Shown piece after piece: positions 27,119 through 37,000 of a stretch of 64,000 nt of DNA. The first letter of the stretch is position 1; every line of letters starts with the position of its first letter. The position numbers and the translations under genes are program-made. The stretch comes from Pseudochelatococcus contaminans (GTDB taxonomy: Bacteria; Pseudomonadota; Alphaproteobacteria; Rhizobiales; Beijerinckiaceae), in assembly GCF_014195635.1 (NCBI RefSeq), contig NZ_JACICC010000004.1, forward strand, positions 372,001 to 436,000, in the 5' to 3' direction. The notes under the pieces are model-generated. The model worked only from the letters and a program-made list of their open reading frames with translations. It did no database searches and had not been told where the DNA came from.

Positions 27119-28039
27119 ATGCTCGACAGGTTGACAGGCATGAGCGTGTTCTCGAAGGTTGTGGCCTCCGGCAGTTTCACCGCTGCAGCGCGGCTTTCCG
27201 GCATGTCGCAAACCATGGTGACCAAGCATGTCGCCGCGCTGGAAGAGCGCCTCGGCGCCCGCCTGTTGCACCGCACGACGCGCCGCCTGACATTGACGGA
27301 TGCCGGGCGCAGCTTTCATGAGGCCTGCCTGCGCATTCTCGCCGATGTCGAGGAAGCGGAAGCCGACGCTGGCGCAGGCAATGTCCGGCCCCACGGCGTG
27401 TTGCGGCTCAACGTGCCCTTCTCGTTCGGCATACGCCAGATCTCGCCGCTGCTACCGGCATTTCAGGAGGCGTATCCCGAACTGGACATCGAGTTGGGCC
27501 TCAACGACCGCGTGGTCGACCTCATCGAAGAAGGATGGGATGTGGCGGTGCGGATTGGCACTTTGGCTGAGTCGCGTCTCATCGCCCGCAAGCTCGCCCC
27601 TGCCCGCAACCTGTTATGCGCATCGCCGGACTACATTGCCCGCCATGGCACGCCGCGCACCTTGAAGGATCTGAGTCGTCACAATTGCCTCGGCTACACG
27701 TTGTCGCAGCGCCACGGCACGGATAAATGGCCCTTCGGCACATCCGGCGAGATGGCCCGCGTCTCCGGCAATCTGCGTGTCAACAACGGCGACGTGCTGG
27801 TGATCGCCGCCGAAGCTGGACAGGGCATCATCTACCAGCCCAGTTTCCTCGTCGGCGACGGCGTGCGTGCCGGGCGGCTGACGGTGATCGAACTGGACCA
27901 GCCGGTCGTCGATGTCGGCGGCGTCTACACGGTTTTTCCGCACGACCGCCGCCCACCCGCCAAGGTGCGCGCGCTTGTCGACTTCCTGACAGCCCATTTT
28001 TCACCCTCCCCGCCATGGGATGAAGGCCTGCCCATATGA
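27119..28039 (+). CDS. LysR family transcriptional regulator
   Basis: A 306-residue DNA-binding regulator. The N-terminal winged helix-turn-helix is MSVFSKVVASGSFTAAARLSGMSQTMVTKHVAALEERLGARLLHRTTRRLTLTDAG. The C-terminal part is a periplasmic-binding-fold effector domain (about residues 90-295). It is the CrgA/DsdC-like subgroup common in proteobacteria. It is divergent from doxX-VOC across 236 bp, the classic arrangement for a LysR regulator and its target operon. A TATTTATGCATATTATTTA tract near 27063-27081 is a possible operator. Effector unknown. Confidence 0.92.
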   Translation: MLDRLTGMSVFSKVVASGSFTAAARLSGMSQTMVTKHVAALEERLGARLLHRTTRRLTLTDAGRSFHEACLRILADVEEAEADAGAGNVRPHGVLRLNVPFSFGIRQISPLLPAFQEAYPELDIELGLNDRVVDLIEEGWDVAVRIGTLAESRLIARKLAPARNLLCASPDYIARHGTPRTLKDLSRHNCLGYTLSQRHGTDKWPFGTSGEMARVSGNLRVNNGDVLVIAAEAGQGIIYQPSFLVGDGVRAGRLTVIELDQPVVDVGGVYTVFPHDRRPPAKVRALVDFLTAHFSPSPPWDEGLPI

Positions 28040-28145
28040 GCTATTCTGGCGCTGATTTCACTCAAATCGCTCGATCGAACTAAATGAAATCCTTGATGAA
28101 ATATGGCGTTTGGAGCCAGTATTCCGATTTCGCCGGAACGGAACA

Positions 28146-28490
28146 CTATTCCTTCGCCAGATCCAGAAAGTGCCGGCCTTGGCGATCTTCGACATCGACA
28201 ATCCACAGGTCCGGATCGAATTCGATTTCTCTTTGCAACCGCGCGTGGGCGGCGGCAGGGGTCGGTTCCGGCTTCAGCGGCAAGGGGGCGAACAGTCTCA
28301 CACCCGTTTCCTCGTCGGCGAGGCTTTGCGGCGCGGGACCATACAGGGTCACGATTCCGTCCAGCTGATCGACCACGACGAAGATCGCGCCCGCCTCTTC
28401 CGCCCCGCGCCGACGCAGCACGGCGAACGCCCCTTCCACGGCGCAGCGCCGCAAATAGGCCGACACCCAGATTCCGCTCTTGAGCCGCAT
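28146..28490 (-). CDS. DUF1491 family protein
   Basis: A 114-residue cytoplasmic protein beginning MRLKSGIWVSAYLRRCAVEGAFAVLRRRG, the hallmark of DUF1491, a family found almost only in alphaproteobacteria. GAIFVVVDQLDGIVTLYGPAP and a C-terminal WIVDVEDRQGRHFLDL follow. Function unknown. The ATG at 28490 has AAAGG at good spacing; another ATG two codons upstream (28496) is possible. It converges with the LysR gene and is divergent from galE. Confidence 0.85.
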   Translation of the reverse strand: MRLKSGIWVSAYLRRCAVEGAFAVLRRRGAEEAGAIFVVVDQLDGIVTLYGPAPQSLADEETGVRLFAPLPLKPEPTPAAAHARLQREIEFDPDLWIVDVEDRQGRHFLDLAKE

Positions 28491-28636
28491 CACCATGCCT
28501 TTCAATAATGGGATGATTTTTCCGCGCGCAAGCACTAAACGATGATTCTGAACTGGCGCGGATTTCCTTGAAATGAAATCATCCGGTTCTTTGGACAAGC
28601 GCGCGCAATCGTGAAGCGCGCGCGGTGGGAGTTTAA

Positions 28637-29611
28637 ATGGCCGTTCTCGTCACAGGCGCCGCAGGGTATATCGGCAGCCACATGGTGCTCGAACTTCTCG
28701 ACAATGGTGAAACGCCCGTCGCGCTCGACAATCTCTCCACCGGCCGCCGCGAGGCCATCGCCCTCGGCGTGCCTGTGCACAACGGCGATATCGGGGACGA
28801 GGCGCTGATCGCCCGCATCATTCACGACCACGATATCGACACCATCATTCACTTCGCCGCGCGCATCAGCGTGCCGGAATCGGTTATCGATCCGTTGGGG
28901 TACTACCTCAACAACACGATGAAGACCCGCTCCCTGATCGAAACGGCCGTGCGCCACGGCGTGAAGCGGTTCATCTTTTCCTCGACCGCAACCATCTACG
29001 GCGATGCCGCCGTCTCACCGATTCCCGAAGACACGCCGTTATCGCCCATCAACCCTTATGGCTGGACCAAGCTCGTGGTGGAACAGATCCTGCGCGACAC
29101 CGCCCGCGCGCATGGCCTACAATATGCGATCCTGCGTTATTTCAACGTCGCCGGCGCGGACCCGGAAGGGCGTGCCGGACAATCGACACCCACGACTCAT
29201 CTCATCAAGGTGGCGCTTGCCGCGGCGCTCGGCCAGCGCCCCCACATCGACATCTTCGGGCAGGACTATCCGACCCGCGATGGCACCTGCGTTCGGGACT
29301 ACGTGCATGTGTCCGATCTCGCCGGCGCCCACTCCTTGGCGCTCGCCCATCTCCGTGCCGGCGGCGACAATCTGACGCTCAACTGCGGTTACGGGCGCGG
29401 CGCGTCGGTGCGTGATGTCCTGGCGACCGTGCGCGATGTGACCGGCCAGCCGATCAACAGCCGCAACGCACCCCGGCGGGATGGCGATCCCGCGTCACTC
29501 GTCGCAGCCAACGCGCGCATCCTCGCCCTTGGCTGGAAACCGCGTTTTGACAGCCTGCCCGTCATCATCAGCCATGCGTGGGAATGGGAGCGGAGGCTCG
29601 CACCCGGCTGA
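28637..29611 (+). CDS. galE: UDP-glucose 4-epimerase
   Basis: Interconverts UDP-glucose and UDP-galactose for polysaccharide and LPS sugars; cytoplasmic, NAD-dependent, 324 residues. The Rossmann motif GAAGYIG lies at residues 7-13. The catalytic Ser/Tyr/Lys are seen in SSTATIYG and NPYGWTK (YxxxK). NVAGADPEGRAGQ and DGTCVRDYVHVSDLA are the nucleotide-sugar binding segments. Full family length. It stands alone. Confidence 0.95.
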   Translation: MAVLVTGAAGYIGSHMVLELLDNGETPVALDNLSTGRREAIALGVPVHNGDIGDEALIARIIHDHDIDTIIHFAARISVPESVIDPLGYYLNNTMKTRSLIETAVRHGVKRFIFSSTATIYGDAAVSPIPEDTPLSPINPYGWTKLVVEQILRDTARAHGLQYAILRYFNVAGADPEGRAGQSTPTTHLIKVALAAALGQRPHIDIFGQDYPTRDGTCVRDYVHVSDLAGAHSLALAHLRAGGDNLTLNCGYGRGASVRDVLATVRDVTGQPINSRNAPRRDGDPASLVAANARILALGWKPRFDSLPVIISHAWEWERRLAPG

Positions 29612-29730
29612 GACGCATCAATCGATGCCGGCGCAAGGCAGATTACAACCCGGCAAATGCAAAACGGGAGCGTTGATACGCCCCCGCTTCATACCGTTTT
29701 CCGTTATGCCTGAAAGGCTTCTCAGCTCTT

Positions 29731-29988
29731 TCAGTGGCGCGGACGGGACGAGAAGCAGCCCGACCGCAGACGATCAGGAAGCCGCTCGGCAAAATCAGCC
29801 ACGGCATCCTCGCCATAAACCTCGACGAGGCTGTGGAAAGCTGCGAACAACGCCGCATGAGCGATGCAATCGTCGTCAAGCCCGTCGAGACGTGCCTCCG
29901 CGAAGGCTTCCTTCAGGTAGAACAGCGCTGCCCGCTTCTCGTCCATAACCCCATGGATGTCGCCAGATTCGTTGTGGTCTATGATCAT
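29731..29988 (-). CDS. small conserved-looking hypothetical protein
   Basis: An 85-residue predicted soluble helical protein, starting at the ATG at 29988 with GGAAGAG upstream. A second start at an ATG 14 codons in (MDEKRAALFYLKEAFAEARLDG) is equally possible and looks like the beginning of the conserved core. Acidic helices are followed by VADFAERLPDRLRSG. I do not recognise a named domain. It sits between galE and comM. Confidence 0.55.
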   Translation of the reverse strand: MIIDHNESGDIHGVMDEKRAALFYLKEAFAEARLDGLDDDCIAHAALFAAFHSLVEVYGEDAVADFAERLPDRLRSGCFSSRPRH

Positions 29989-30158
29989 GCTCGCGCTCTT
30001 CCGGCCCTTCGACTGTCTTTAACACGCCATCATCATAGGGCCTTGAGGCCGCCACAGCCAGCAAGTTATTGCAATGCGGTTAACACGCAAGCGAATACGC
30101 ATGTTGATAACAGGCCGTTGCATAGCGGCAACAACCTGCCGCGTGCGAGGACAACTCT

Positions 30159-31697
30159 TTACGCCGCCACGGCAATCCGGCCAAGGCCGCCGCGATAGGA
30201 CAGCGCTTCGGCGATATGCACACGTCGCACCTGCTGCTCAGCATCGAGATCCGCCAGAGTCCGCGCCATGCGCAGGACGCGGTGGTAGCCTCTCGCAGAC
30301 AGGCGCATGGTTTCCGCCGCATCGCGCAACAACGAAAGCCCCGCAGCATCGGGCCGGGCGACTTCTTCCAGCACCGGCGGCGGACAGCGGGCATTGGTCA
30401 TGTCTCCGGGCAGGCCGAGCGCACGGAAACGTTGTGACTGTCTGTCCCGCGCCTGCCCCACCCGTGCGGCGACGGTCGCGGAGGATTCCGACGGTTGCGT
30501 CCGGATCAGATCGGCCGCTGTCACCGCCGGTGCTTCTATGACGAGATCGATACGGTCGAGCAGTGGGCCGGAAAGCCGCGCCTGATATTGGGCCATGCAG
30601 CGATCGTTCGGCTGGCGGCGGCAGGCGAAGCCCGGCTCCGTGGCATTACCGCACCGGCACGGATTCATTGCAGCTACAAGCTGAAATCTTGCCGGATAGA
30701 CGGCACGGCGGTTGGCGCGGGAAATCAGCACTTCCCCGGTTTCCATCGGCTGGCGCAAACCGTCCAGCGTCTGCGGCTGGAACTCGGGCAATTCGTCGAG
30801 GAACAACACGCCATTATGCGCCAGCGATACCTCCCCCGGACGCGCATGCGCCCCGCCCCCGACCAGGGCGGCCATGGAAGCGGAATGGTGCGGAGCCCTG
30901 AACGGACGCCGGTCAGTCAACGCGCCCTCCTGCAGCAAGCCTGCAACGGAATGAATTGTCGACACTTCCAGCAGTTCACGCGGGGTGAGCGGCGGCAGGA
31001 TCGATGGCAGCCGGCTGGCAAGCATGGATTTGCCGCTTCCCGGCGGGCCATGAAACAGCAAATTGTGATTCCCCGCAGCCGCGATTTCCAGCGCGCGGCG
31101 GGCGCTTTCCTGCCCGCGCACATCCTTGAGATCAGGCAGCGCGCCGCTCTCCCGTCCCACGCCGGGCTGGGGCCGGGACAGCACCTGCACACCTCTGATG
31201 TGATTGGCCAGTTGCACCAGCGATACCGGCGCGACAATATCCAGATCCCCGCTGGCCCAAGCTGCCTCAGGCCCGCACGCCGCCGGGCAGATGAGGCCCA
31301 GCCCACGCGCGGACGCAGCCATCGCGGCGGGCAGAACTCCTGCCACGGGTGTCAGCGCGCCATCGAGGCCCAATTCCCCGAGAACCGCATATCCGGCCAG
31401 CGCATCCCCCGGTATCGCGCCAATCGCCGCCATGATCGCCAGTGCGATCGGCAAGTCATAATGCGAGCCTTCCTTGGGCATGTCCGCCGGCGCAAGGTTG
31501 ACCGTGACGCGCTTGGCGGGCATCGCCAGGCCCGAAGCAACCAACGCCGCCCTCACCCGCTCACGAGACTCGCCGACCGCCTTGTCCGGAAGGCCGACGA
31601 TGGAAAAAGCCACCGCCCCGGATGAAACCAGCACCTGAACATCGACTGGACGCGCCTCGATCCCCTCGAAAGCAACCGTCGCCACACGCGCCACCAT
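30159..31697 (-). CDS. comM: YifB/ComM family Mg chelatase-like AAA ATPase
   Basis: A 512-residue AAA+ protein. ComM is a hexameric branch-migration helicase used in natural transformation and recombination. The N-terminal domain has FSIVGLPDKAVGESRERVRAAL. The AAA core has Walker A GPPGSGKSM (about residue 218), HHSASMAALVGGG and Walker B LFLDELPEF. The C-terminal part contains a zinc-ligand-like CRCGNATEPGFACRRQPNDRC and the helical lid (LSARGYHRVLRMARTLADLD). Family length is normal. It is divergent from a Spy-like gene across an AT-rich gap. Confidence 0.93.
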   Translation of the reverse strand: MVARVATVAFEGIEARPVDVQVLVSSGAVAFSIVGLPDKAVGESRERVRAALVASGLAMPAKRVTVNLAPADMPKEGSHYDLPIALAIMAAIGAIPGDALAGYAVLGELGLDGALTPVAGVLPAAMAASARGLGLICPAACGPEAAWASGDLDIVAPVSLVQLANHIRGVQVLSRPQPGVGRESGALPDLKDVRGQESARRALEIAAAGNHNLLFHGPPGSGKSMLASRLPSILPPLTPRELLEVSTIHSVAGLLQEGALTDRRPFRAPHHSASMAALVGGGAHARPGEVSLAHNGVLFLDELPEFQPQTLDGLRQPMETGEVLISRANRRAVYPARFQLVAAMNPCRCGNATEPGFACRRQPNDRCMAQYQARLSGPLLDRIDLVIEAPAVTAADLIRTQPSESSATVAARVGQARDRQSQRFRALGLPGDMTNARCPPPVLEEVARPDAAGLSLLRDAAETMRLSARGYHRVLRMARTLADLDAEQQVRRVHIAEALSYRGGLGRIAVAA

Positions 31698-32028
31698 ACC
31701 CCTGTCACCTGCTCCCCTTGCAAACTGTCAGGCACCATAGATTGCACCGAACAGACTCGCAAGAACAATAAAGGAACATATAACAGATAATTGTCAATTT
31801 GCAGATATACAAATATAAAAATAGCCATTTCAGAAACAACATGAGACTAAATTAAAATATTTTGTTAAATAATACTGCAATTTTTCTCTGAAATAAAATA
31901 ATAAAATTTCATTAACAATTCAGGCAGCATTGAGACGACCACCTTAATGAAAATTAATTTGAACATATCGCTCCATGAATGCATTCTTTTGTTGTCGCAA
32001 CATTGCGCAGTCGAAAGGATCATGGGAC
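31698..32028. other. AT-rich divergent intergenic region
   Basis: 330 bp between the divergent comM and Spy-like genes. From about 31755 to 31975 it is strongly AT-rich, with repeated AAATAA/TAATAA words, unlike the flanks. It must hold promoters for both genes. No coding sequence is evident. Confidence 0.6.
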
Positions 32029-32559
32029 ATGAAAAAGACCCTCGTTGCCGCCTCCGCCGCCGCTCTTCTCGTCGCAGGCGTGGCCCCGACCTTCGCCCAG
32101 GCCGACAAGCAGGATAAGCCCGCAGCAGAGCGTTCGGATTCAGACCGCCAGCGCGGCCCGCGCTTCAGCGCTGAAGACCGTGCTGCATTCACGGCGGCAC
32201 GCATTGCGGCACTCAAAGCCGGTTTGCAGCTGACGTCCGCACAGGAGGCCAACTGGGCCGGACTTGAGACGGCACTCCGCAACGCCGCAGACGAGCGGGC
32301 CGAACAGCGCGCTGAGCAGCGTGGCGAGCGGTCGCGTCCCGACGGGCTTGAGGTTCTCAACCGTCAGGCAGAACGCCTGCGCGATCAGGCAGAACGCCTC
32401 ACCAAGATTTCGGAAGCAGCCAAGCCGCTGTTCGACAGCCTCGATGACGCTCAGAAGCGCCGCTTCGGTGTGCTGCTGCGCGACACGCTCTCCTTCGGCC
32501 CTGGCCCCGGTCCCCAGCACGGCGCTGGTCACGGCCCGGGCCCTCACAAGGGCAAGTAA
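32029..32559 (+). CDS. Spy/CpxP (LTXXQ-type) periplasmic protein
   Basis: A 176-residue periplasmic protein. The signal peptide MKKTLVAASAAALLVAGVAP ends near residue 25 (AQA). The mature protein is almost wholly charged helix, containing LQLTSAQEANWAGLETALRNAADERAEQR, an LTXXQ-type motif. PLFDSLDDAQKRRFGVLLRD follows near the end, with a Gly/His/Pro-rich tail. Spy/CpxP proteins are envelope-stress chaperones. The ATG at 32029 starts the signal peptide; upstream codons to 31975 are not needed. A perfect terminator follows. Confidence 0.82.
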   Translation: MKKTLVAASAAALLVAGVAPTFAQADKQDKPAAERSDSDRQRGPRFSAEDRAAFTAARIAALKAGLQLTSAQEANWAGLETALRNAADERAEQRAEQRGERSRPDGLEVLNRQAERLRDQAERLTKISEAAKPLFDSLDDAQKRRFGVLLRDTLSFGPGPGPQHGAGHGPGPHKGK

Positions 32560-32615
32560 TTAAGGGTAAGTAATATTGTTCCTGCCGCTATTGTCGGCGG
32601 GTCTGCGTCAAGCAG

Positions 32616-32648
32616 AAAGGCGGGTGTGGATGTCCACACCCGCCTTTT
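32616..32648. terminator. Rho-independent terminator (bidirectional)
   Basis: Perfect 15-bp arms AAAGGCGGGTGTGGA / TCCACACCCGCCTTT around a 2-base centre, followed by a short T-run. It lies between the convergent Spy-like and universal stress protein genes. Confidence 0.9.
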
Positions 32649-32689
32649 CTATATTCAAATGTCCGGTTATCCGGAGCGGGCCGCAGAGA

Positions 32690-33115
32690 TCACTCGCGCA
32701 GAACCAGCACCGATGACGTCGCATGGCGAACGATGGTCGCAGCATTTGAACCGATGAGATAGGTGGAGACGCCGGGTTGGTGCGACGAAACGACGATCAG
32801 GTCCGCCCCGATTTCCGCCGCCTCTTCCAGCACTTCATTATAAACAGCGCCGATGCGGACGACTGTCGAGACGCGCTCCGGCGGCAGCGCCACTTCCTTG
32901 GCGAATTCCGCCAGCTCCTCGGCAGCCAGACGCGCCTGTTCCTCATCGAAATTCGGCGGTACGAACTCGACGAACGACACCGGCAGGATGGAGCGGATAT
33001 AGATCAGCCGCACGGTGCCGCCGGACTCGCGCGCCAGCGCCGCTGCCCTTGTCACTGCCTGACGGGCGATTTCGAGATCTGCCAGATCGACCGGAACGAG
33101 TATTTTCTTGAACAT
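32690..33115 (-). CDS. universal stress protein (UspA family)
   Basis: A 141-residue cytoplasmic nucleotide-binding protein. It begins MFKKILVPVDLAD. The C-terminal ATP-binding pattern is ADLIVVSSHQPGVSTYLIGSNAATIVRHATSSVLVLR, a G-x2-G-x9-G-S/T type loop in slightly altered form, since the first Gly is replaced in the HQPG context. The ATG at 33115 is chosen; the frame is open to 33205 but that part is Arg-rich and atypical. It stands alone upstream of a terminator. Confidence 0.9.
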   Translation of the reverse strand: MFKKILVPVDLADLEIARQAVTRAAALARESGGTVRLIYIRSILPVSFVEFVPPNFDEEQARLAAEELAEFAKEVALPPERVSTVVRIGAVYNEVLEEAAEIGADLIVVSSHQPGVSTYLIGSNAATIVRHATSSVLVLRE

Positions 33116-33281
33116 GGCGCGTCTTCTCCTTCTCGAAGCATCCCGAATGATATCGCCGGAATCAGTAAACCGGAAAGCCCTTCTTCCGGCGTTGTCAGAT
33201 ATCAATTAACCGCCGCTGACAACCCTTCGGTTGAAAGGTGATCGACAGCGTTCAGTTACGCTATGAGAAGAGAGTGTTGCT

Positions 33282-33602
33282 TCACGCTTGCCGCGCGGGT
33301 GTATGAACAACAAGGCCGTCGAGATCGTCGCGTATCCGGATCTGGCACGAGAGGCGCGAGTTGGGCCGCACGTCGAGCGCAAAATCCAGCATGTCCTCTT
33401 CCATCGGGTCCGGTTCGCCGACAGCGTTCTGCCATGCCTCATCCACATAGACGTGGCACGTCGCACAGGCGCAGGCGCCGCCGCACTCGCCGACAATGGC
33501 TGAAACGGAGTTGCGAACAGCCGCTTCCATGACAGTCGAACCCGTGGCGGCCTCCACGACCATGACCCCACCGCGCGCATCGACAAATTTAATGAATGGC
33601 AT
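33282..33602 (-). CDS. 2Fe-2S ferredoxin (adrenodoxin type)
   Basis: A 106-residue electron carrier. The cluster ligands are in CGGACACATCHVYV (C-x5-C-x2-C) with the fourth Cys in RLSCQIRI near residue 87. MEEDMLDFALDVRPNSRLSCQI is typical of the adrenodoxin/rhodocoxin/FdxB group that serves Fe-S assembly or P450 enzymes. The ATG at 33602 is used. No isc genes or P450 are adjacent, so the partner is unknown. Confidence 0.93.
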   Translation of the reverse strand: MPFIKFVDARGGVMVVEAATGSTVMEAAVRNSVSAIVGECGGACACATCHVYVDEAWQNAVGEPDPMEEDMLDFALDVRPNSRLSCQIRIRDDLDGLVVHTPARQA

Positions 33603-34012
33603 GAAAAACCCTGCTATTCGAGCAAGTTATGACAAAATGCGGAGGCTGCGCCATCCACCCCGGCCTGCACCCCGGCCTGCCGGAAACTCTGTTACTTTAG
33701 AATCTCTAACAAAACATCATGCGACAGGCCAGCCGGGGCTTGAGTCAGGCTTCTCCATGTTGCTCCGCCATGCAACGGAGCGGCGAAGACCTCCTGTCAG
33801 AGGCATAAAGCCTTGCAGCGAAAGGTTTGCATCGGCGTTTACCATAAGATTAATATCTTATTAAGGAAACGCCGAAGCGGCTCTCGGCGGGTTTTCTTTA
33901 TGCACTGTAAAGTTTAATCTCGTTGCAGAAATGAGTGTATGGCCAGGCTCAACGGTCTGTCATGTCGCGCTGCATGCCGAAAGGCGTCAAGCGCACGTAA
34001 AGAGGCGGAAAG
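33603..34012. other. divergent intergenic region upstream of the giant coiled-coil gene
   Basis: 410 bp between the ferredoxin and the GPR-like gene. A 9-base word CCCCGGCCTG is nearly repeated at 33657-33680. AT-rich patches near 33835-33900 could carry the promoter of the large gene. No coding sequence is seen. Confidence 0.5.
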
Positions 34013-37000
34013 ATGGTTCAGAACAGTAAGCGTATCGACACAACGGCGGAAGCCCTGTCTGCCATTGAAGAGGCGCTGAACCTTGTCAGCACGCCGAAAG
34101 ACAAGCCGGCCCAAACCGCGCCTGCTCAAGCCGCGCCTGCTCAAGCCACCCCCGCCAAAGCCGCCCCTGCCCCATCCCCGGCAGGCAGTGCGGCGGCCAA
34201 AGACGCGACGCCACCCGGCCAGAAGTCTGCCGCTGGAACCGAAACTCCGCAACCATCGAAACCGGCCATACCTGTATCTCCCTCCGTCTCATCGTCTGTT
34301 GCAGGTTCTTCGCCGGCCACGAGCGCGCCACCGGACAGCAGCGAGTTACGGGCCCCGGCATTCGCCGCATCGAACCCATTCGACGACCAGCGCAAGACAA
34401 CCGATGCCTCAGAGTTCGCGGAACTGCTCAACCGCGCGACCGATGACATCGGCTCGTCGCGGCAGGGCCTGCCGCGTGCGGAACTCCCCCGCGCAGACTC
34501 CCTCACCCCGCGCGCAGATCTGGGTTCATCGCGGGACGACGGCCGAACCGTCGTGACCCCCGGCCCGGCCCAGCCCGCCAATGACGACAGGGAGGCCGTG
34601 GGCGCGCTGCTGCAACTGCTTCAGCGTCAGCCATCCTCGGCGCCCTACTGGGCAGCGGCCGGCATGTCCGTGTTGTGGACGGGCGCGGTGGCGCTGTTCT
34701 TCTTCCTCCAGCGCGATGTCGCGAACGTCGGATGGCTGTCCGCGGCGGCCTCGCTCGACATGCCGGACCGGGCGCTTTTCGCCGGAGCGGTCGCGGGGCC
34801 TGTCATCCTTGCGTTCGTACTCGCCACGCTGCACGCCCGCACCCAGGAACTGCGTCAGGTCGCCCGGGCGATGACAGGCGTGGCCGTGCGTCTCGCCCAA
34901 CCCGAAACGCTGGCCACCGATTCCGTCGCCAGCCTGTCGCAGGCTGTACGGCGCGAGATGGTCGCCATGGGCGACGGCGTCGAGCGGGCGCTGGCGCGCG
35001 CCGGTGAACTCGACACGCTGGTTCGCACCGAGATCGCGACCCTTGAACGCTCCTACGCCGACAACGAAGTGCGCATTCGCGGCCTCATCGACGAGCTGGT
35101 GGTGCAACGCAATGCCATCGTCGGAACCGCCGAGCGTGCCCAAACGGCGATTACCGCGGCTCACAGCTCGCTGGTGAAGGATATCGAATCCCGCAGCGGC
35201 ACGTTGACGGAATCCCTGTCAGCGGTCGGCGCGCACATCACGGAAGCCATCGGCGCGAGGGGCGAGGAGCTGTCACGGTCCCTGACCGAGGCCGGCGAGA
35301 GCGTCGTTCGCAACATCGAAACGCAGGGTGACAGTCTCGGCACGCGGCTGGCAGACATCAGCCGCAGCATCGACGAGCGGCTGGCCAGCGTCGGAGAAAA
35401 TCTCTCCTCATCCCTCGACCGCAAGACGGCCGAAATCAGCCGCGAGCTGACGGCAACCGGCGAGCAGCTCGCGAAGGTACTCGGGGACAGCACCACGCAG
35501 GCAACCAAGGCCTTCTCCGATACAAGCGTGACGGTCGCGCAGTCCATCGCCCAACAGGCGGAAGAGGTCAACGGCATCCTGAAGACCACCGGCGACTCGC
35601 TTGCCGTTTCGCTGAGCCTGCACGGCGAAGAGGTCAACCAGCGCCTGATCCAGACAGGTCAGGACATCACGAGCGCCATCGACGAGAGCGGCACGGGCCT
35701 TGCCGAACGTCTGGCGCAGACTGGCGATGCCATCCGCAAGGTCATCGTGGATGACGGCTCTGCCCTTGAAGCCGACATCGCCCAAACCGGCGAGCGTCTG
35801 TCGAAGACGCTTACGACGCAGATCGAAACCGCCCGCACGACTTTCGAAGGCAACACAACCGCGCTGTCCACTGCCTTTTCGCAGCAGACAAACACGTTGC
35901 AGGGCTTCATTCAGCAACAGGTCGAGGCCACGCAATCCACGCTTGCGTCTGTGGGACGCGAGGTCGTTCTGGCCATTGCCACACAAGGCGTGCGCGTCAA
36001 CGAGGCGCTGACGGAAAGCGTCAGCGGCGTGGCGCAGACCATCGGCGAGCGGGGCAAGGAAGTCGATGAAGCTCTTGGCCGCCGCCTCGCCTCCTTCGAA
36101 TCCTTCGTCCAGCAGGGCGGGGAGCATCTCGACCGCACGCTGAGCAATAATCTGGGTCTCATCCAGTCGACGCTCGGCGAGCGCACGGCGGGCCTCGACA
36201 AGCTGCTCGGCAGCAGCCAGAAGAACCTTGAGAACATCTTCACCAACCAGATCGACACTTTGCAAGCGGCGGTCACCGACAGGTCGCAGGCCGTCGACAA
36301 ACTGTTCGGCGCGCGGCTGCAGGAGTTCAACGGCTTCACGGGCAAGCTCGACAGCACCTTGGGAGATCTGGGCGAAGCCCTCGGCGGGTTCATCTCCGTG
36401 CTCGACAATTTCAAGTCGACCTTCAACGGGCTTGAAAACACACTTGGCGGGTTCAACACCGTTCACGGCCAGTTCGAAACGACGTTCGCCTCCGGCAAGA
36501 CGCAGCTCGACACTGCCCTTGGCAAGGGCCTCAAGGAACTTGGCGAGATTCTGGATGCGCGCGGCAAGGATCTGTCTGGCCAGTTCAACGAGCACGTATC
36601 CGGCGTTCGCACGGCCCTGACACAGGGCGCGCATGCACTGGGCGGCATCACCCGCCAGATCGTTCAAGCGGTGGAGACGTCCGTTTTCGACAGCGCCGAA
36701 AAGCTCGAAAGCGCTCTCAGCACCCAGCTTGCAGGGTTCGAGCAAGCAATTGTGACGCGTGGCGAGGCCATCGACGGCCAGTTGGCCGCACGCCTCATCA
36801 GCCTCAACGACACGCTCGACAAGGGTGACGCGAAGCTGGAGATCACGGTCGGTCATCTCGTTACAGCCGTGGATGACACGGTTGGCTCAGGCGCCGACAA
36901 GATCGAAAGGCTGCTCGACACCCGCCTCGCAGAGTTCGAGCAGACCGTGGCGGCGCGCGGCGAGGCCATCGACGGCCAGCTGGCCGAGCGCCTCAACAGC

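Noticed and set aside
35408-36856. 482-codon open frame on the minus strand
   Set aside because: Antisense to the GPR-like coiled-coil gene; the repetitive GC-rich coding strand leaves other frames open by chance.
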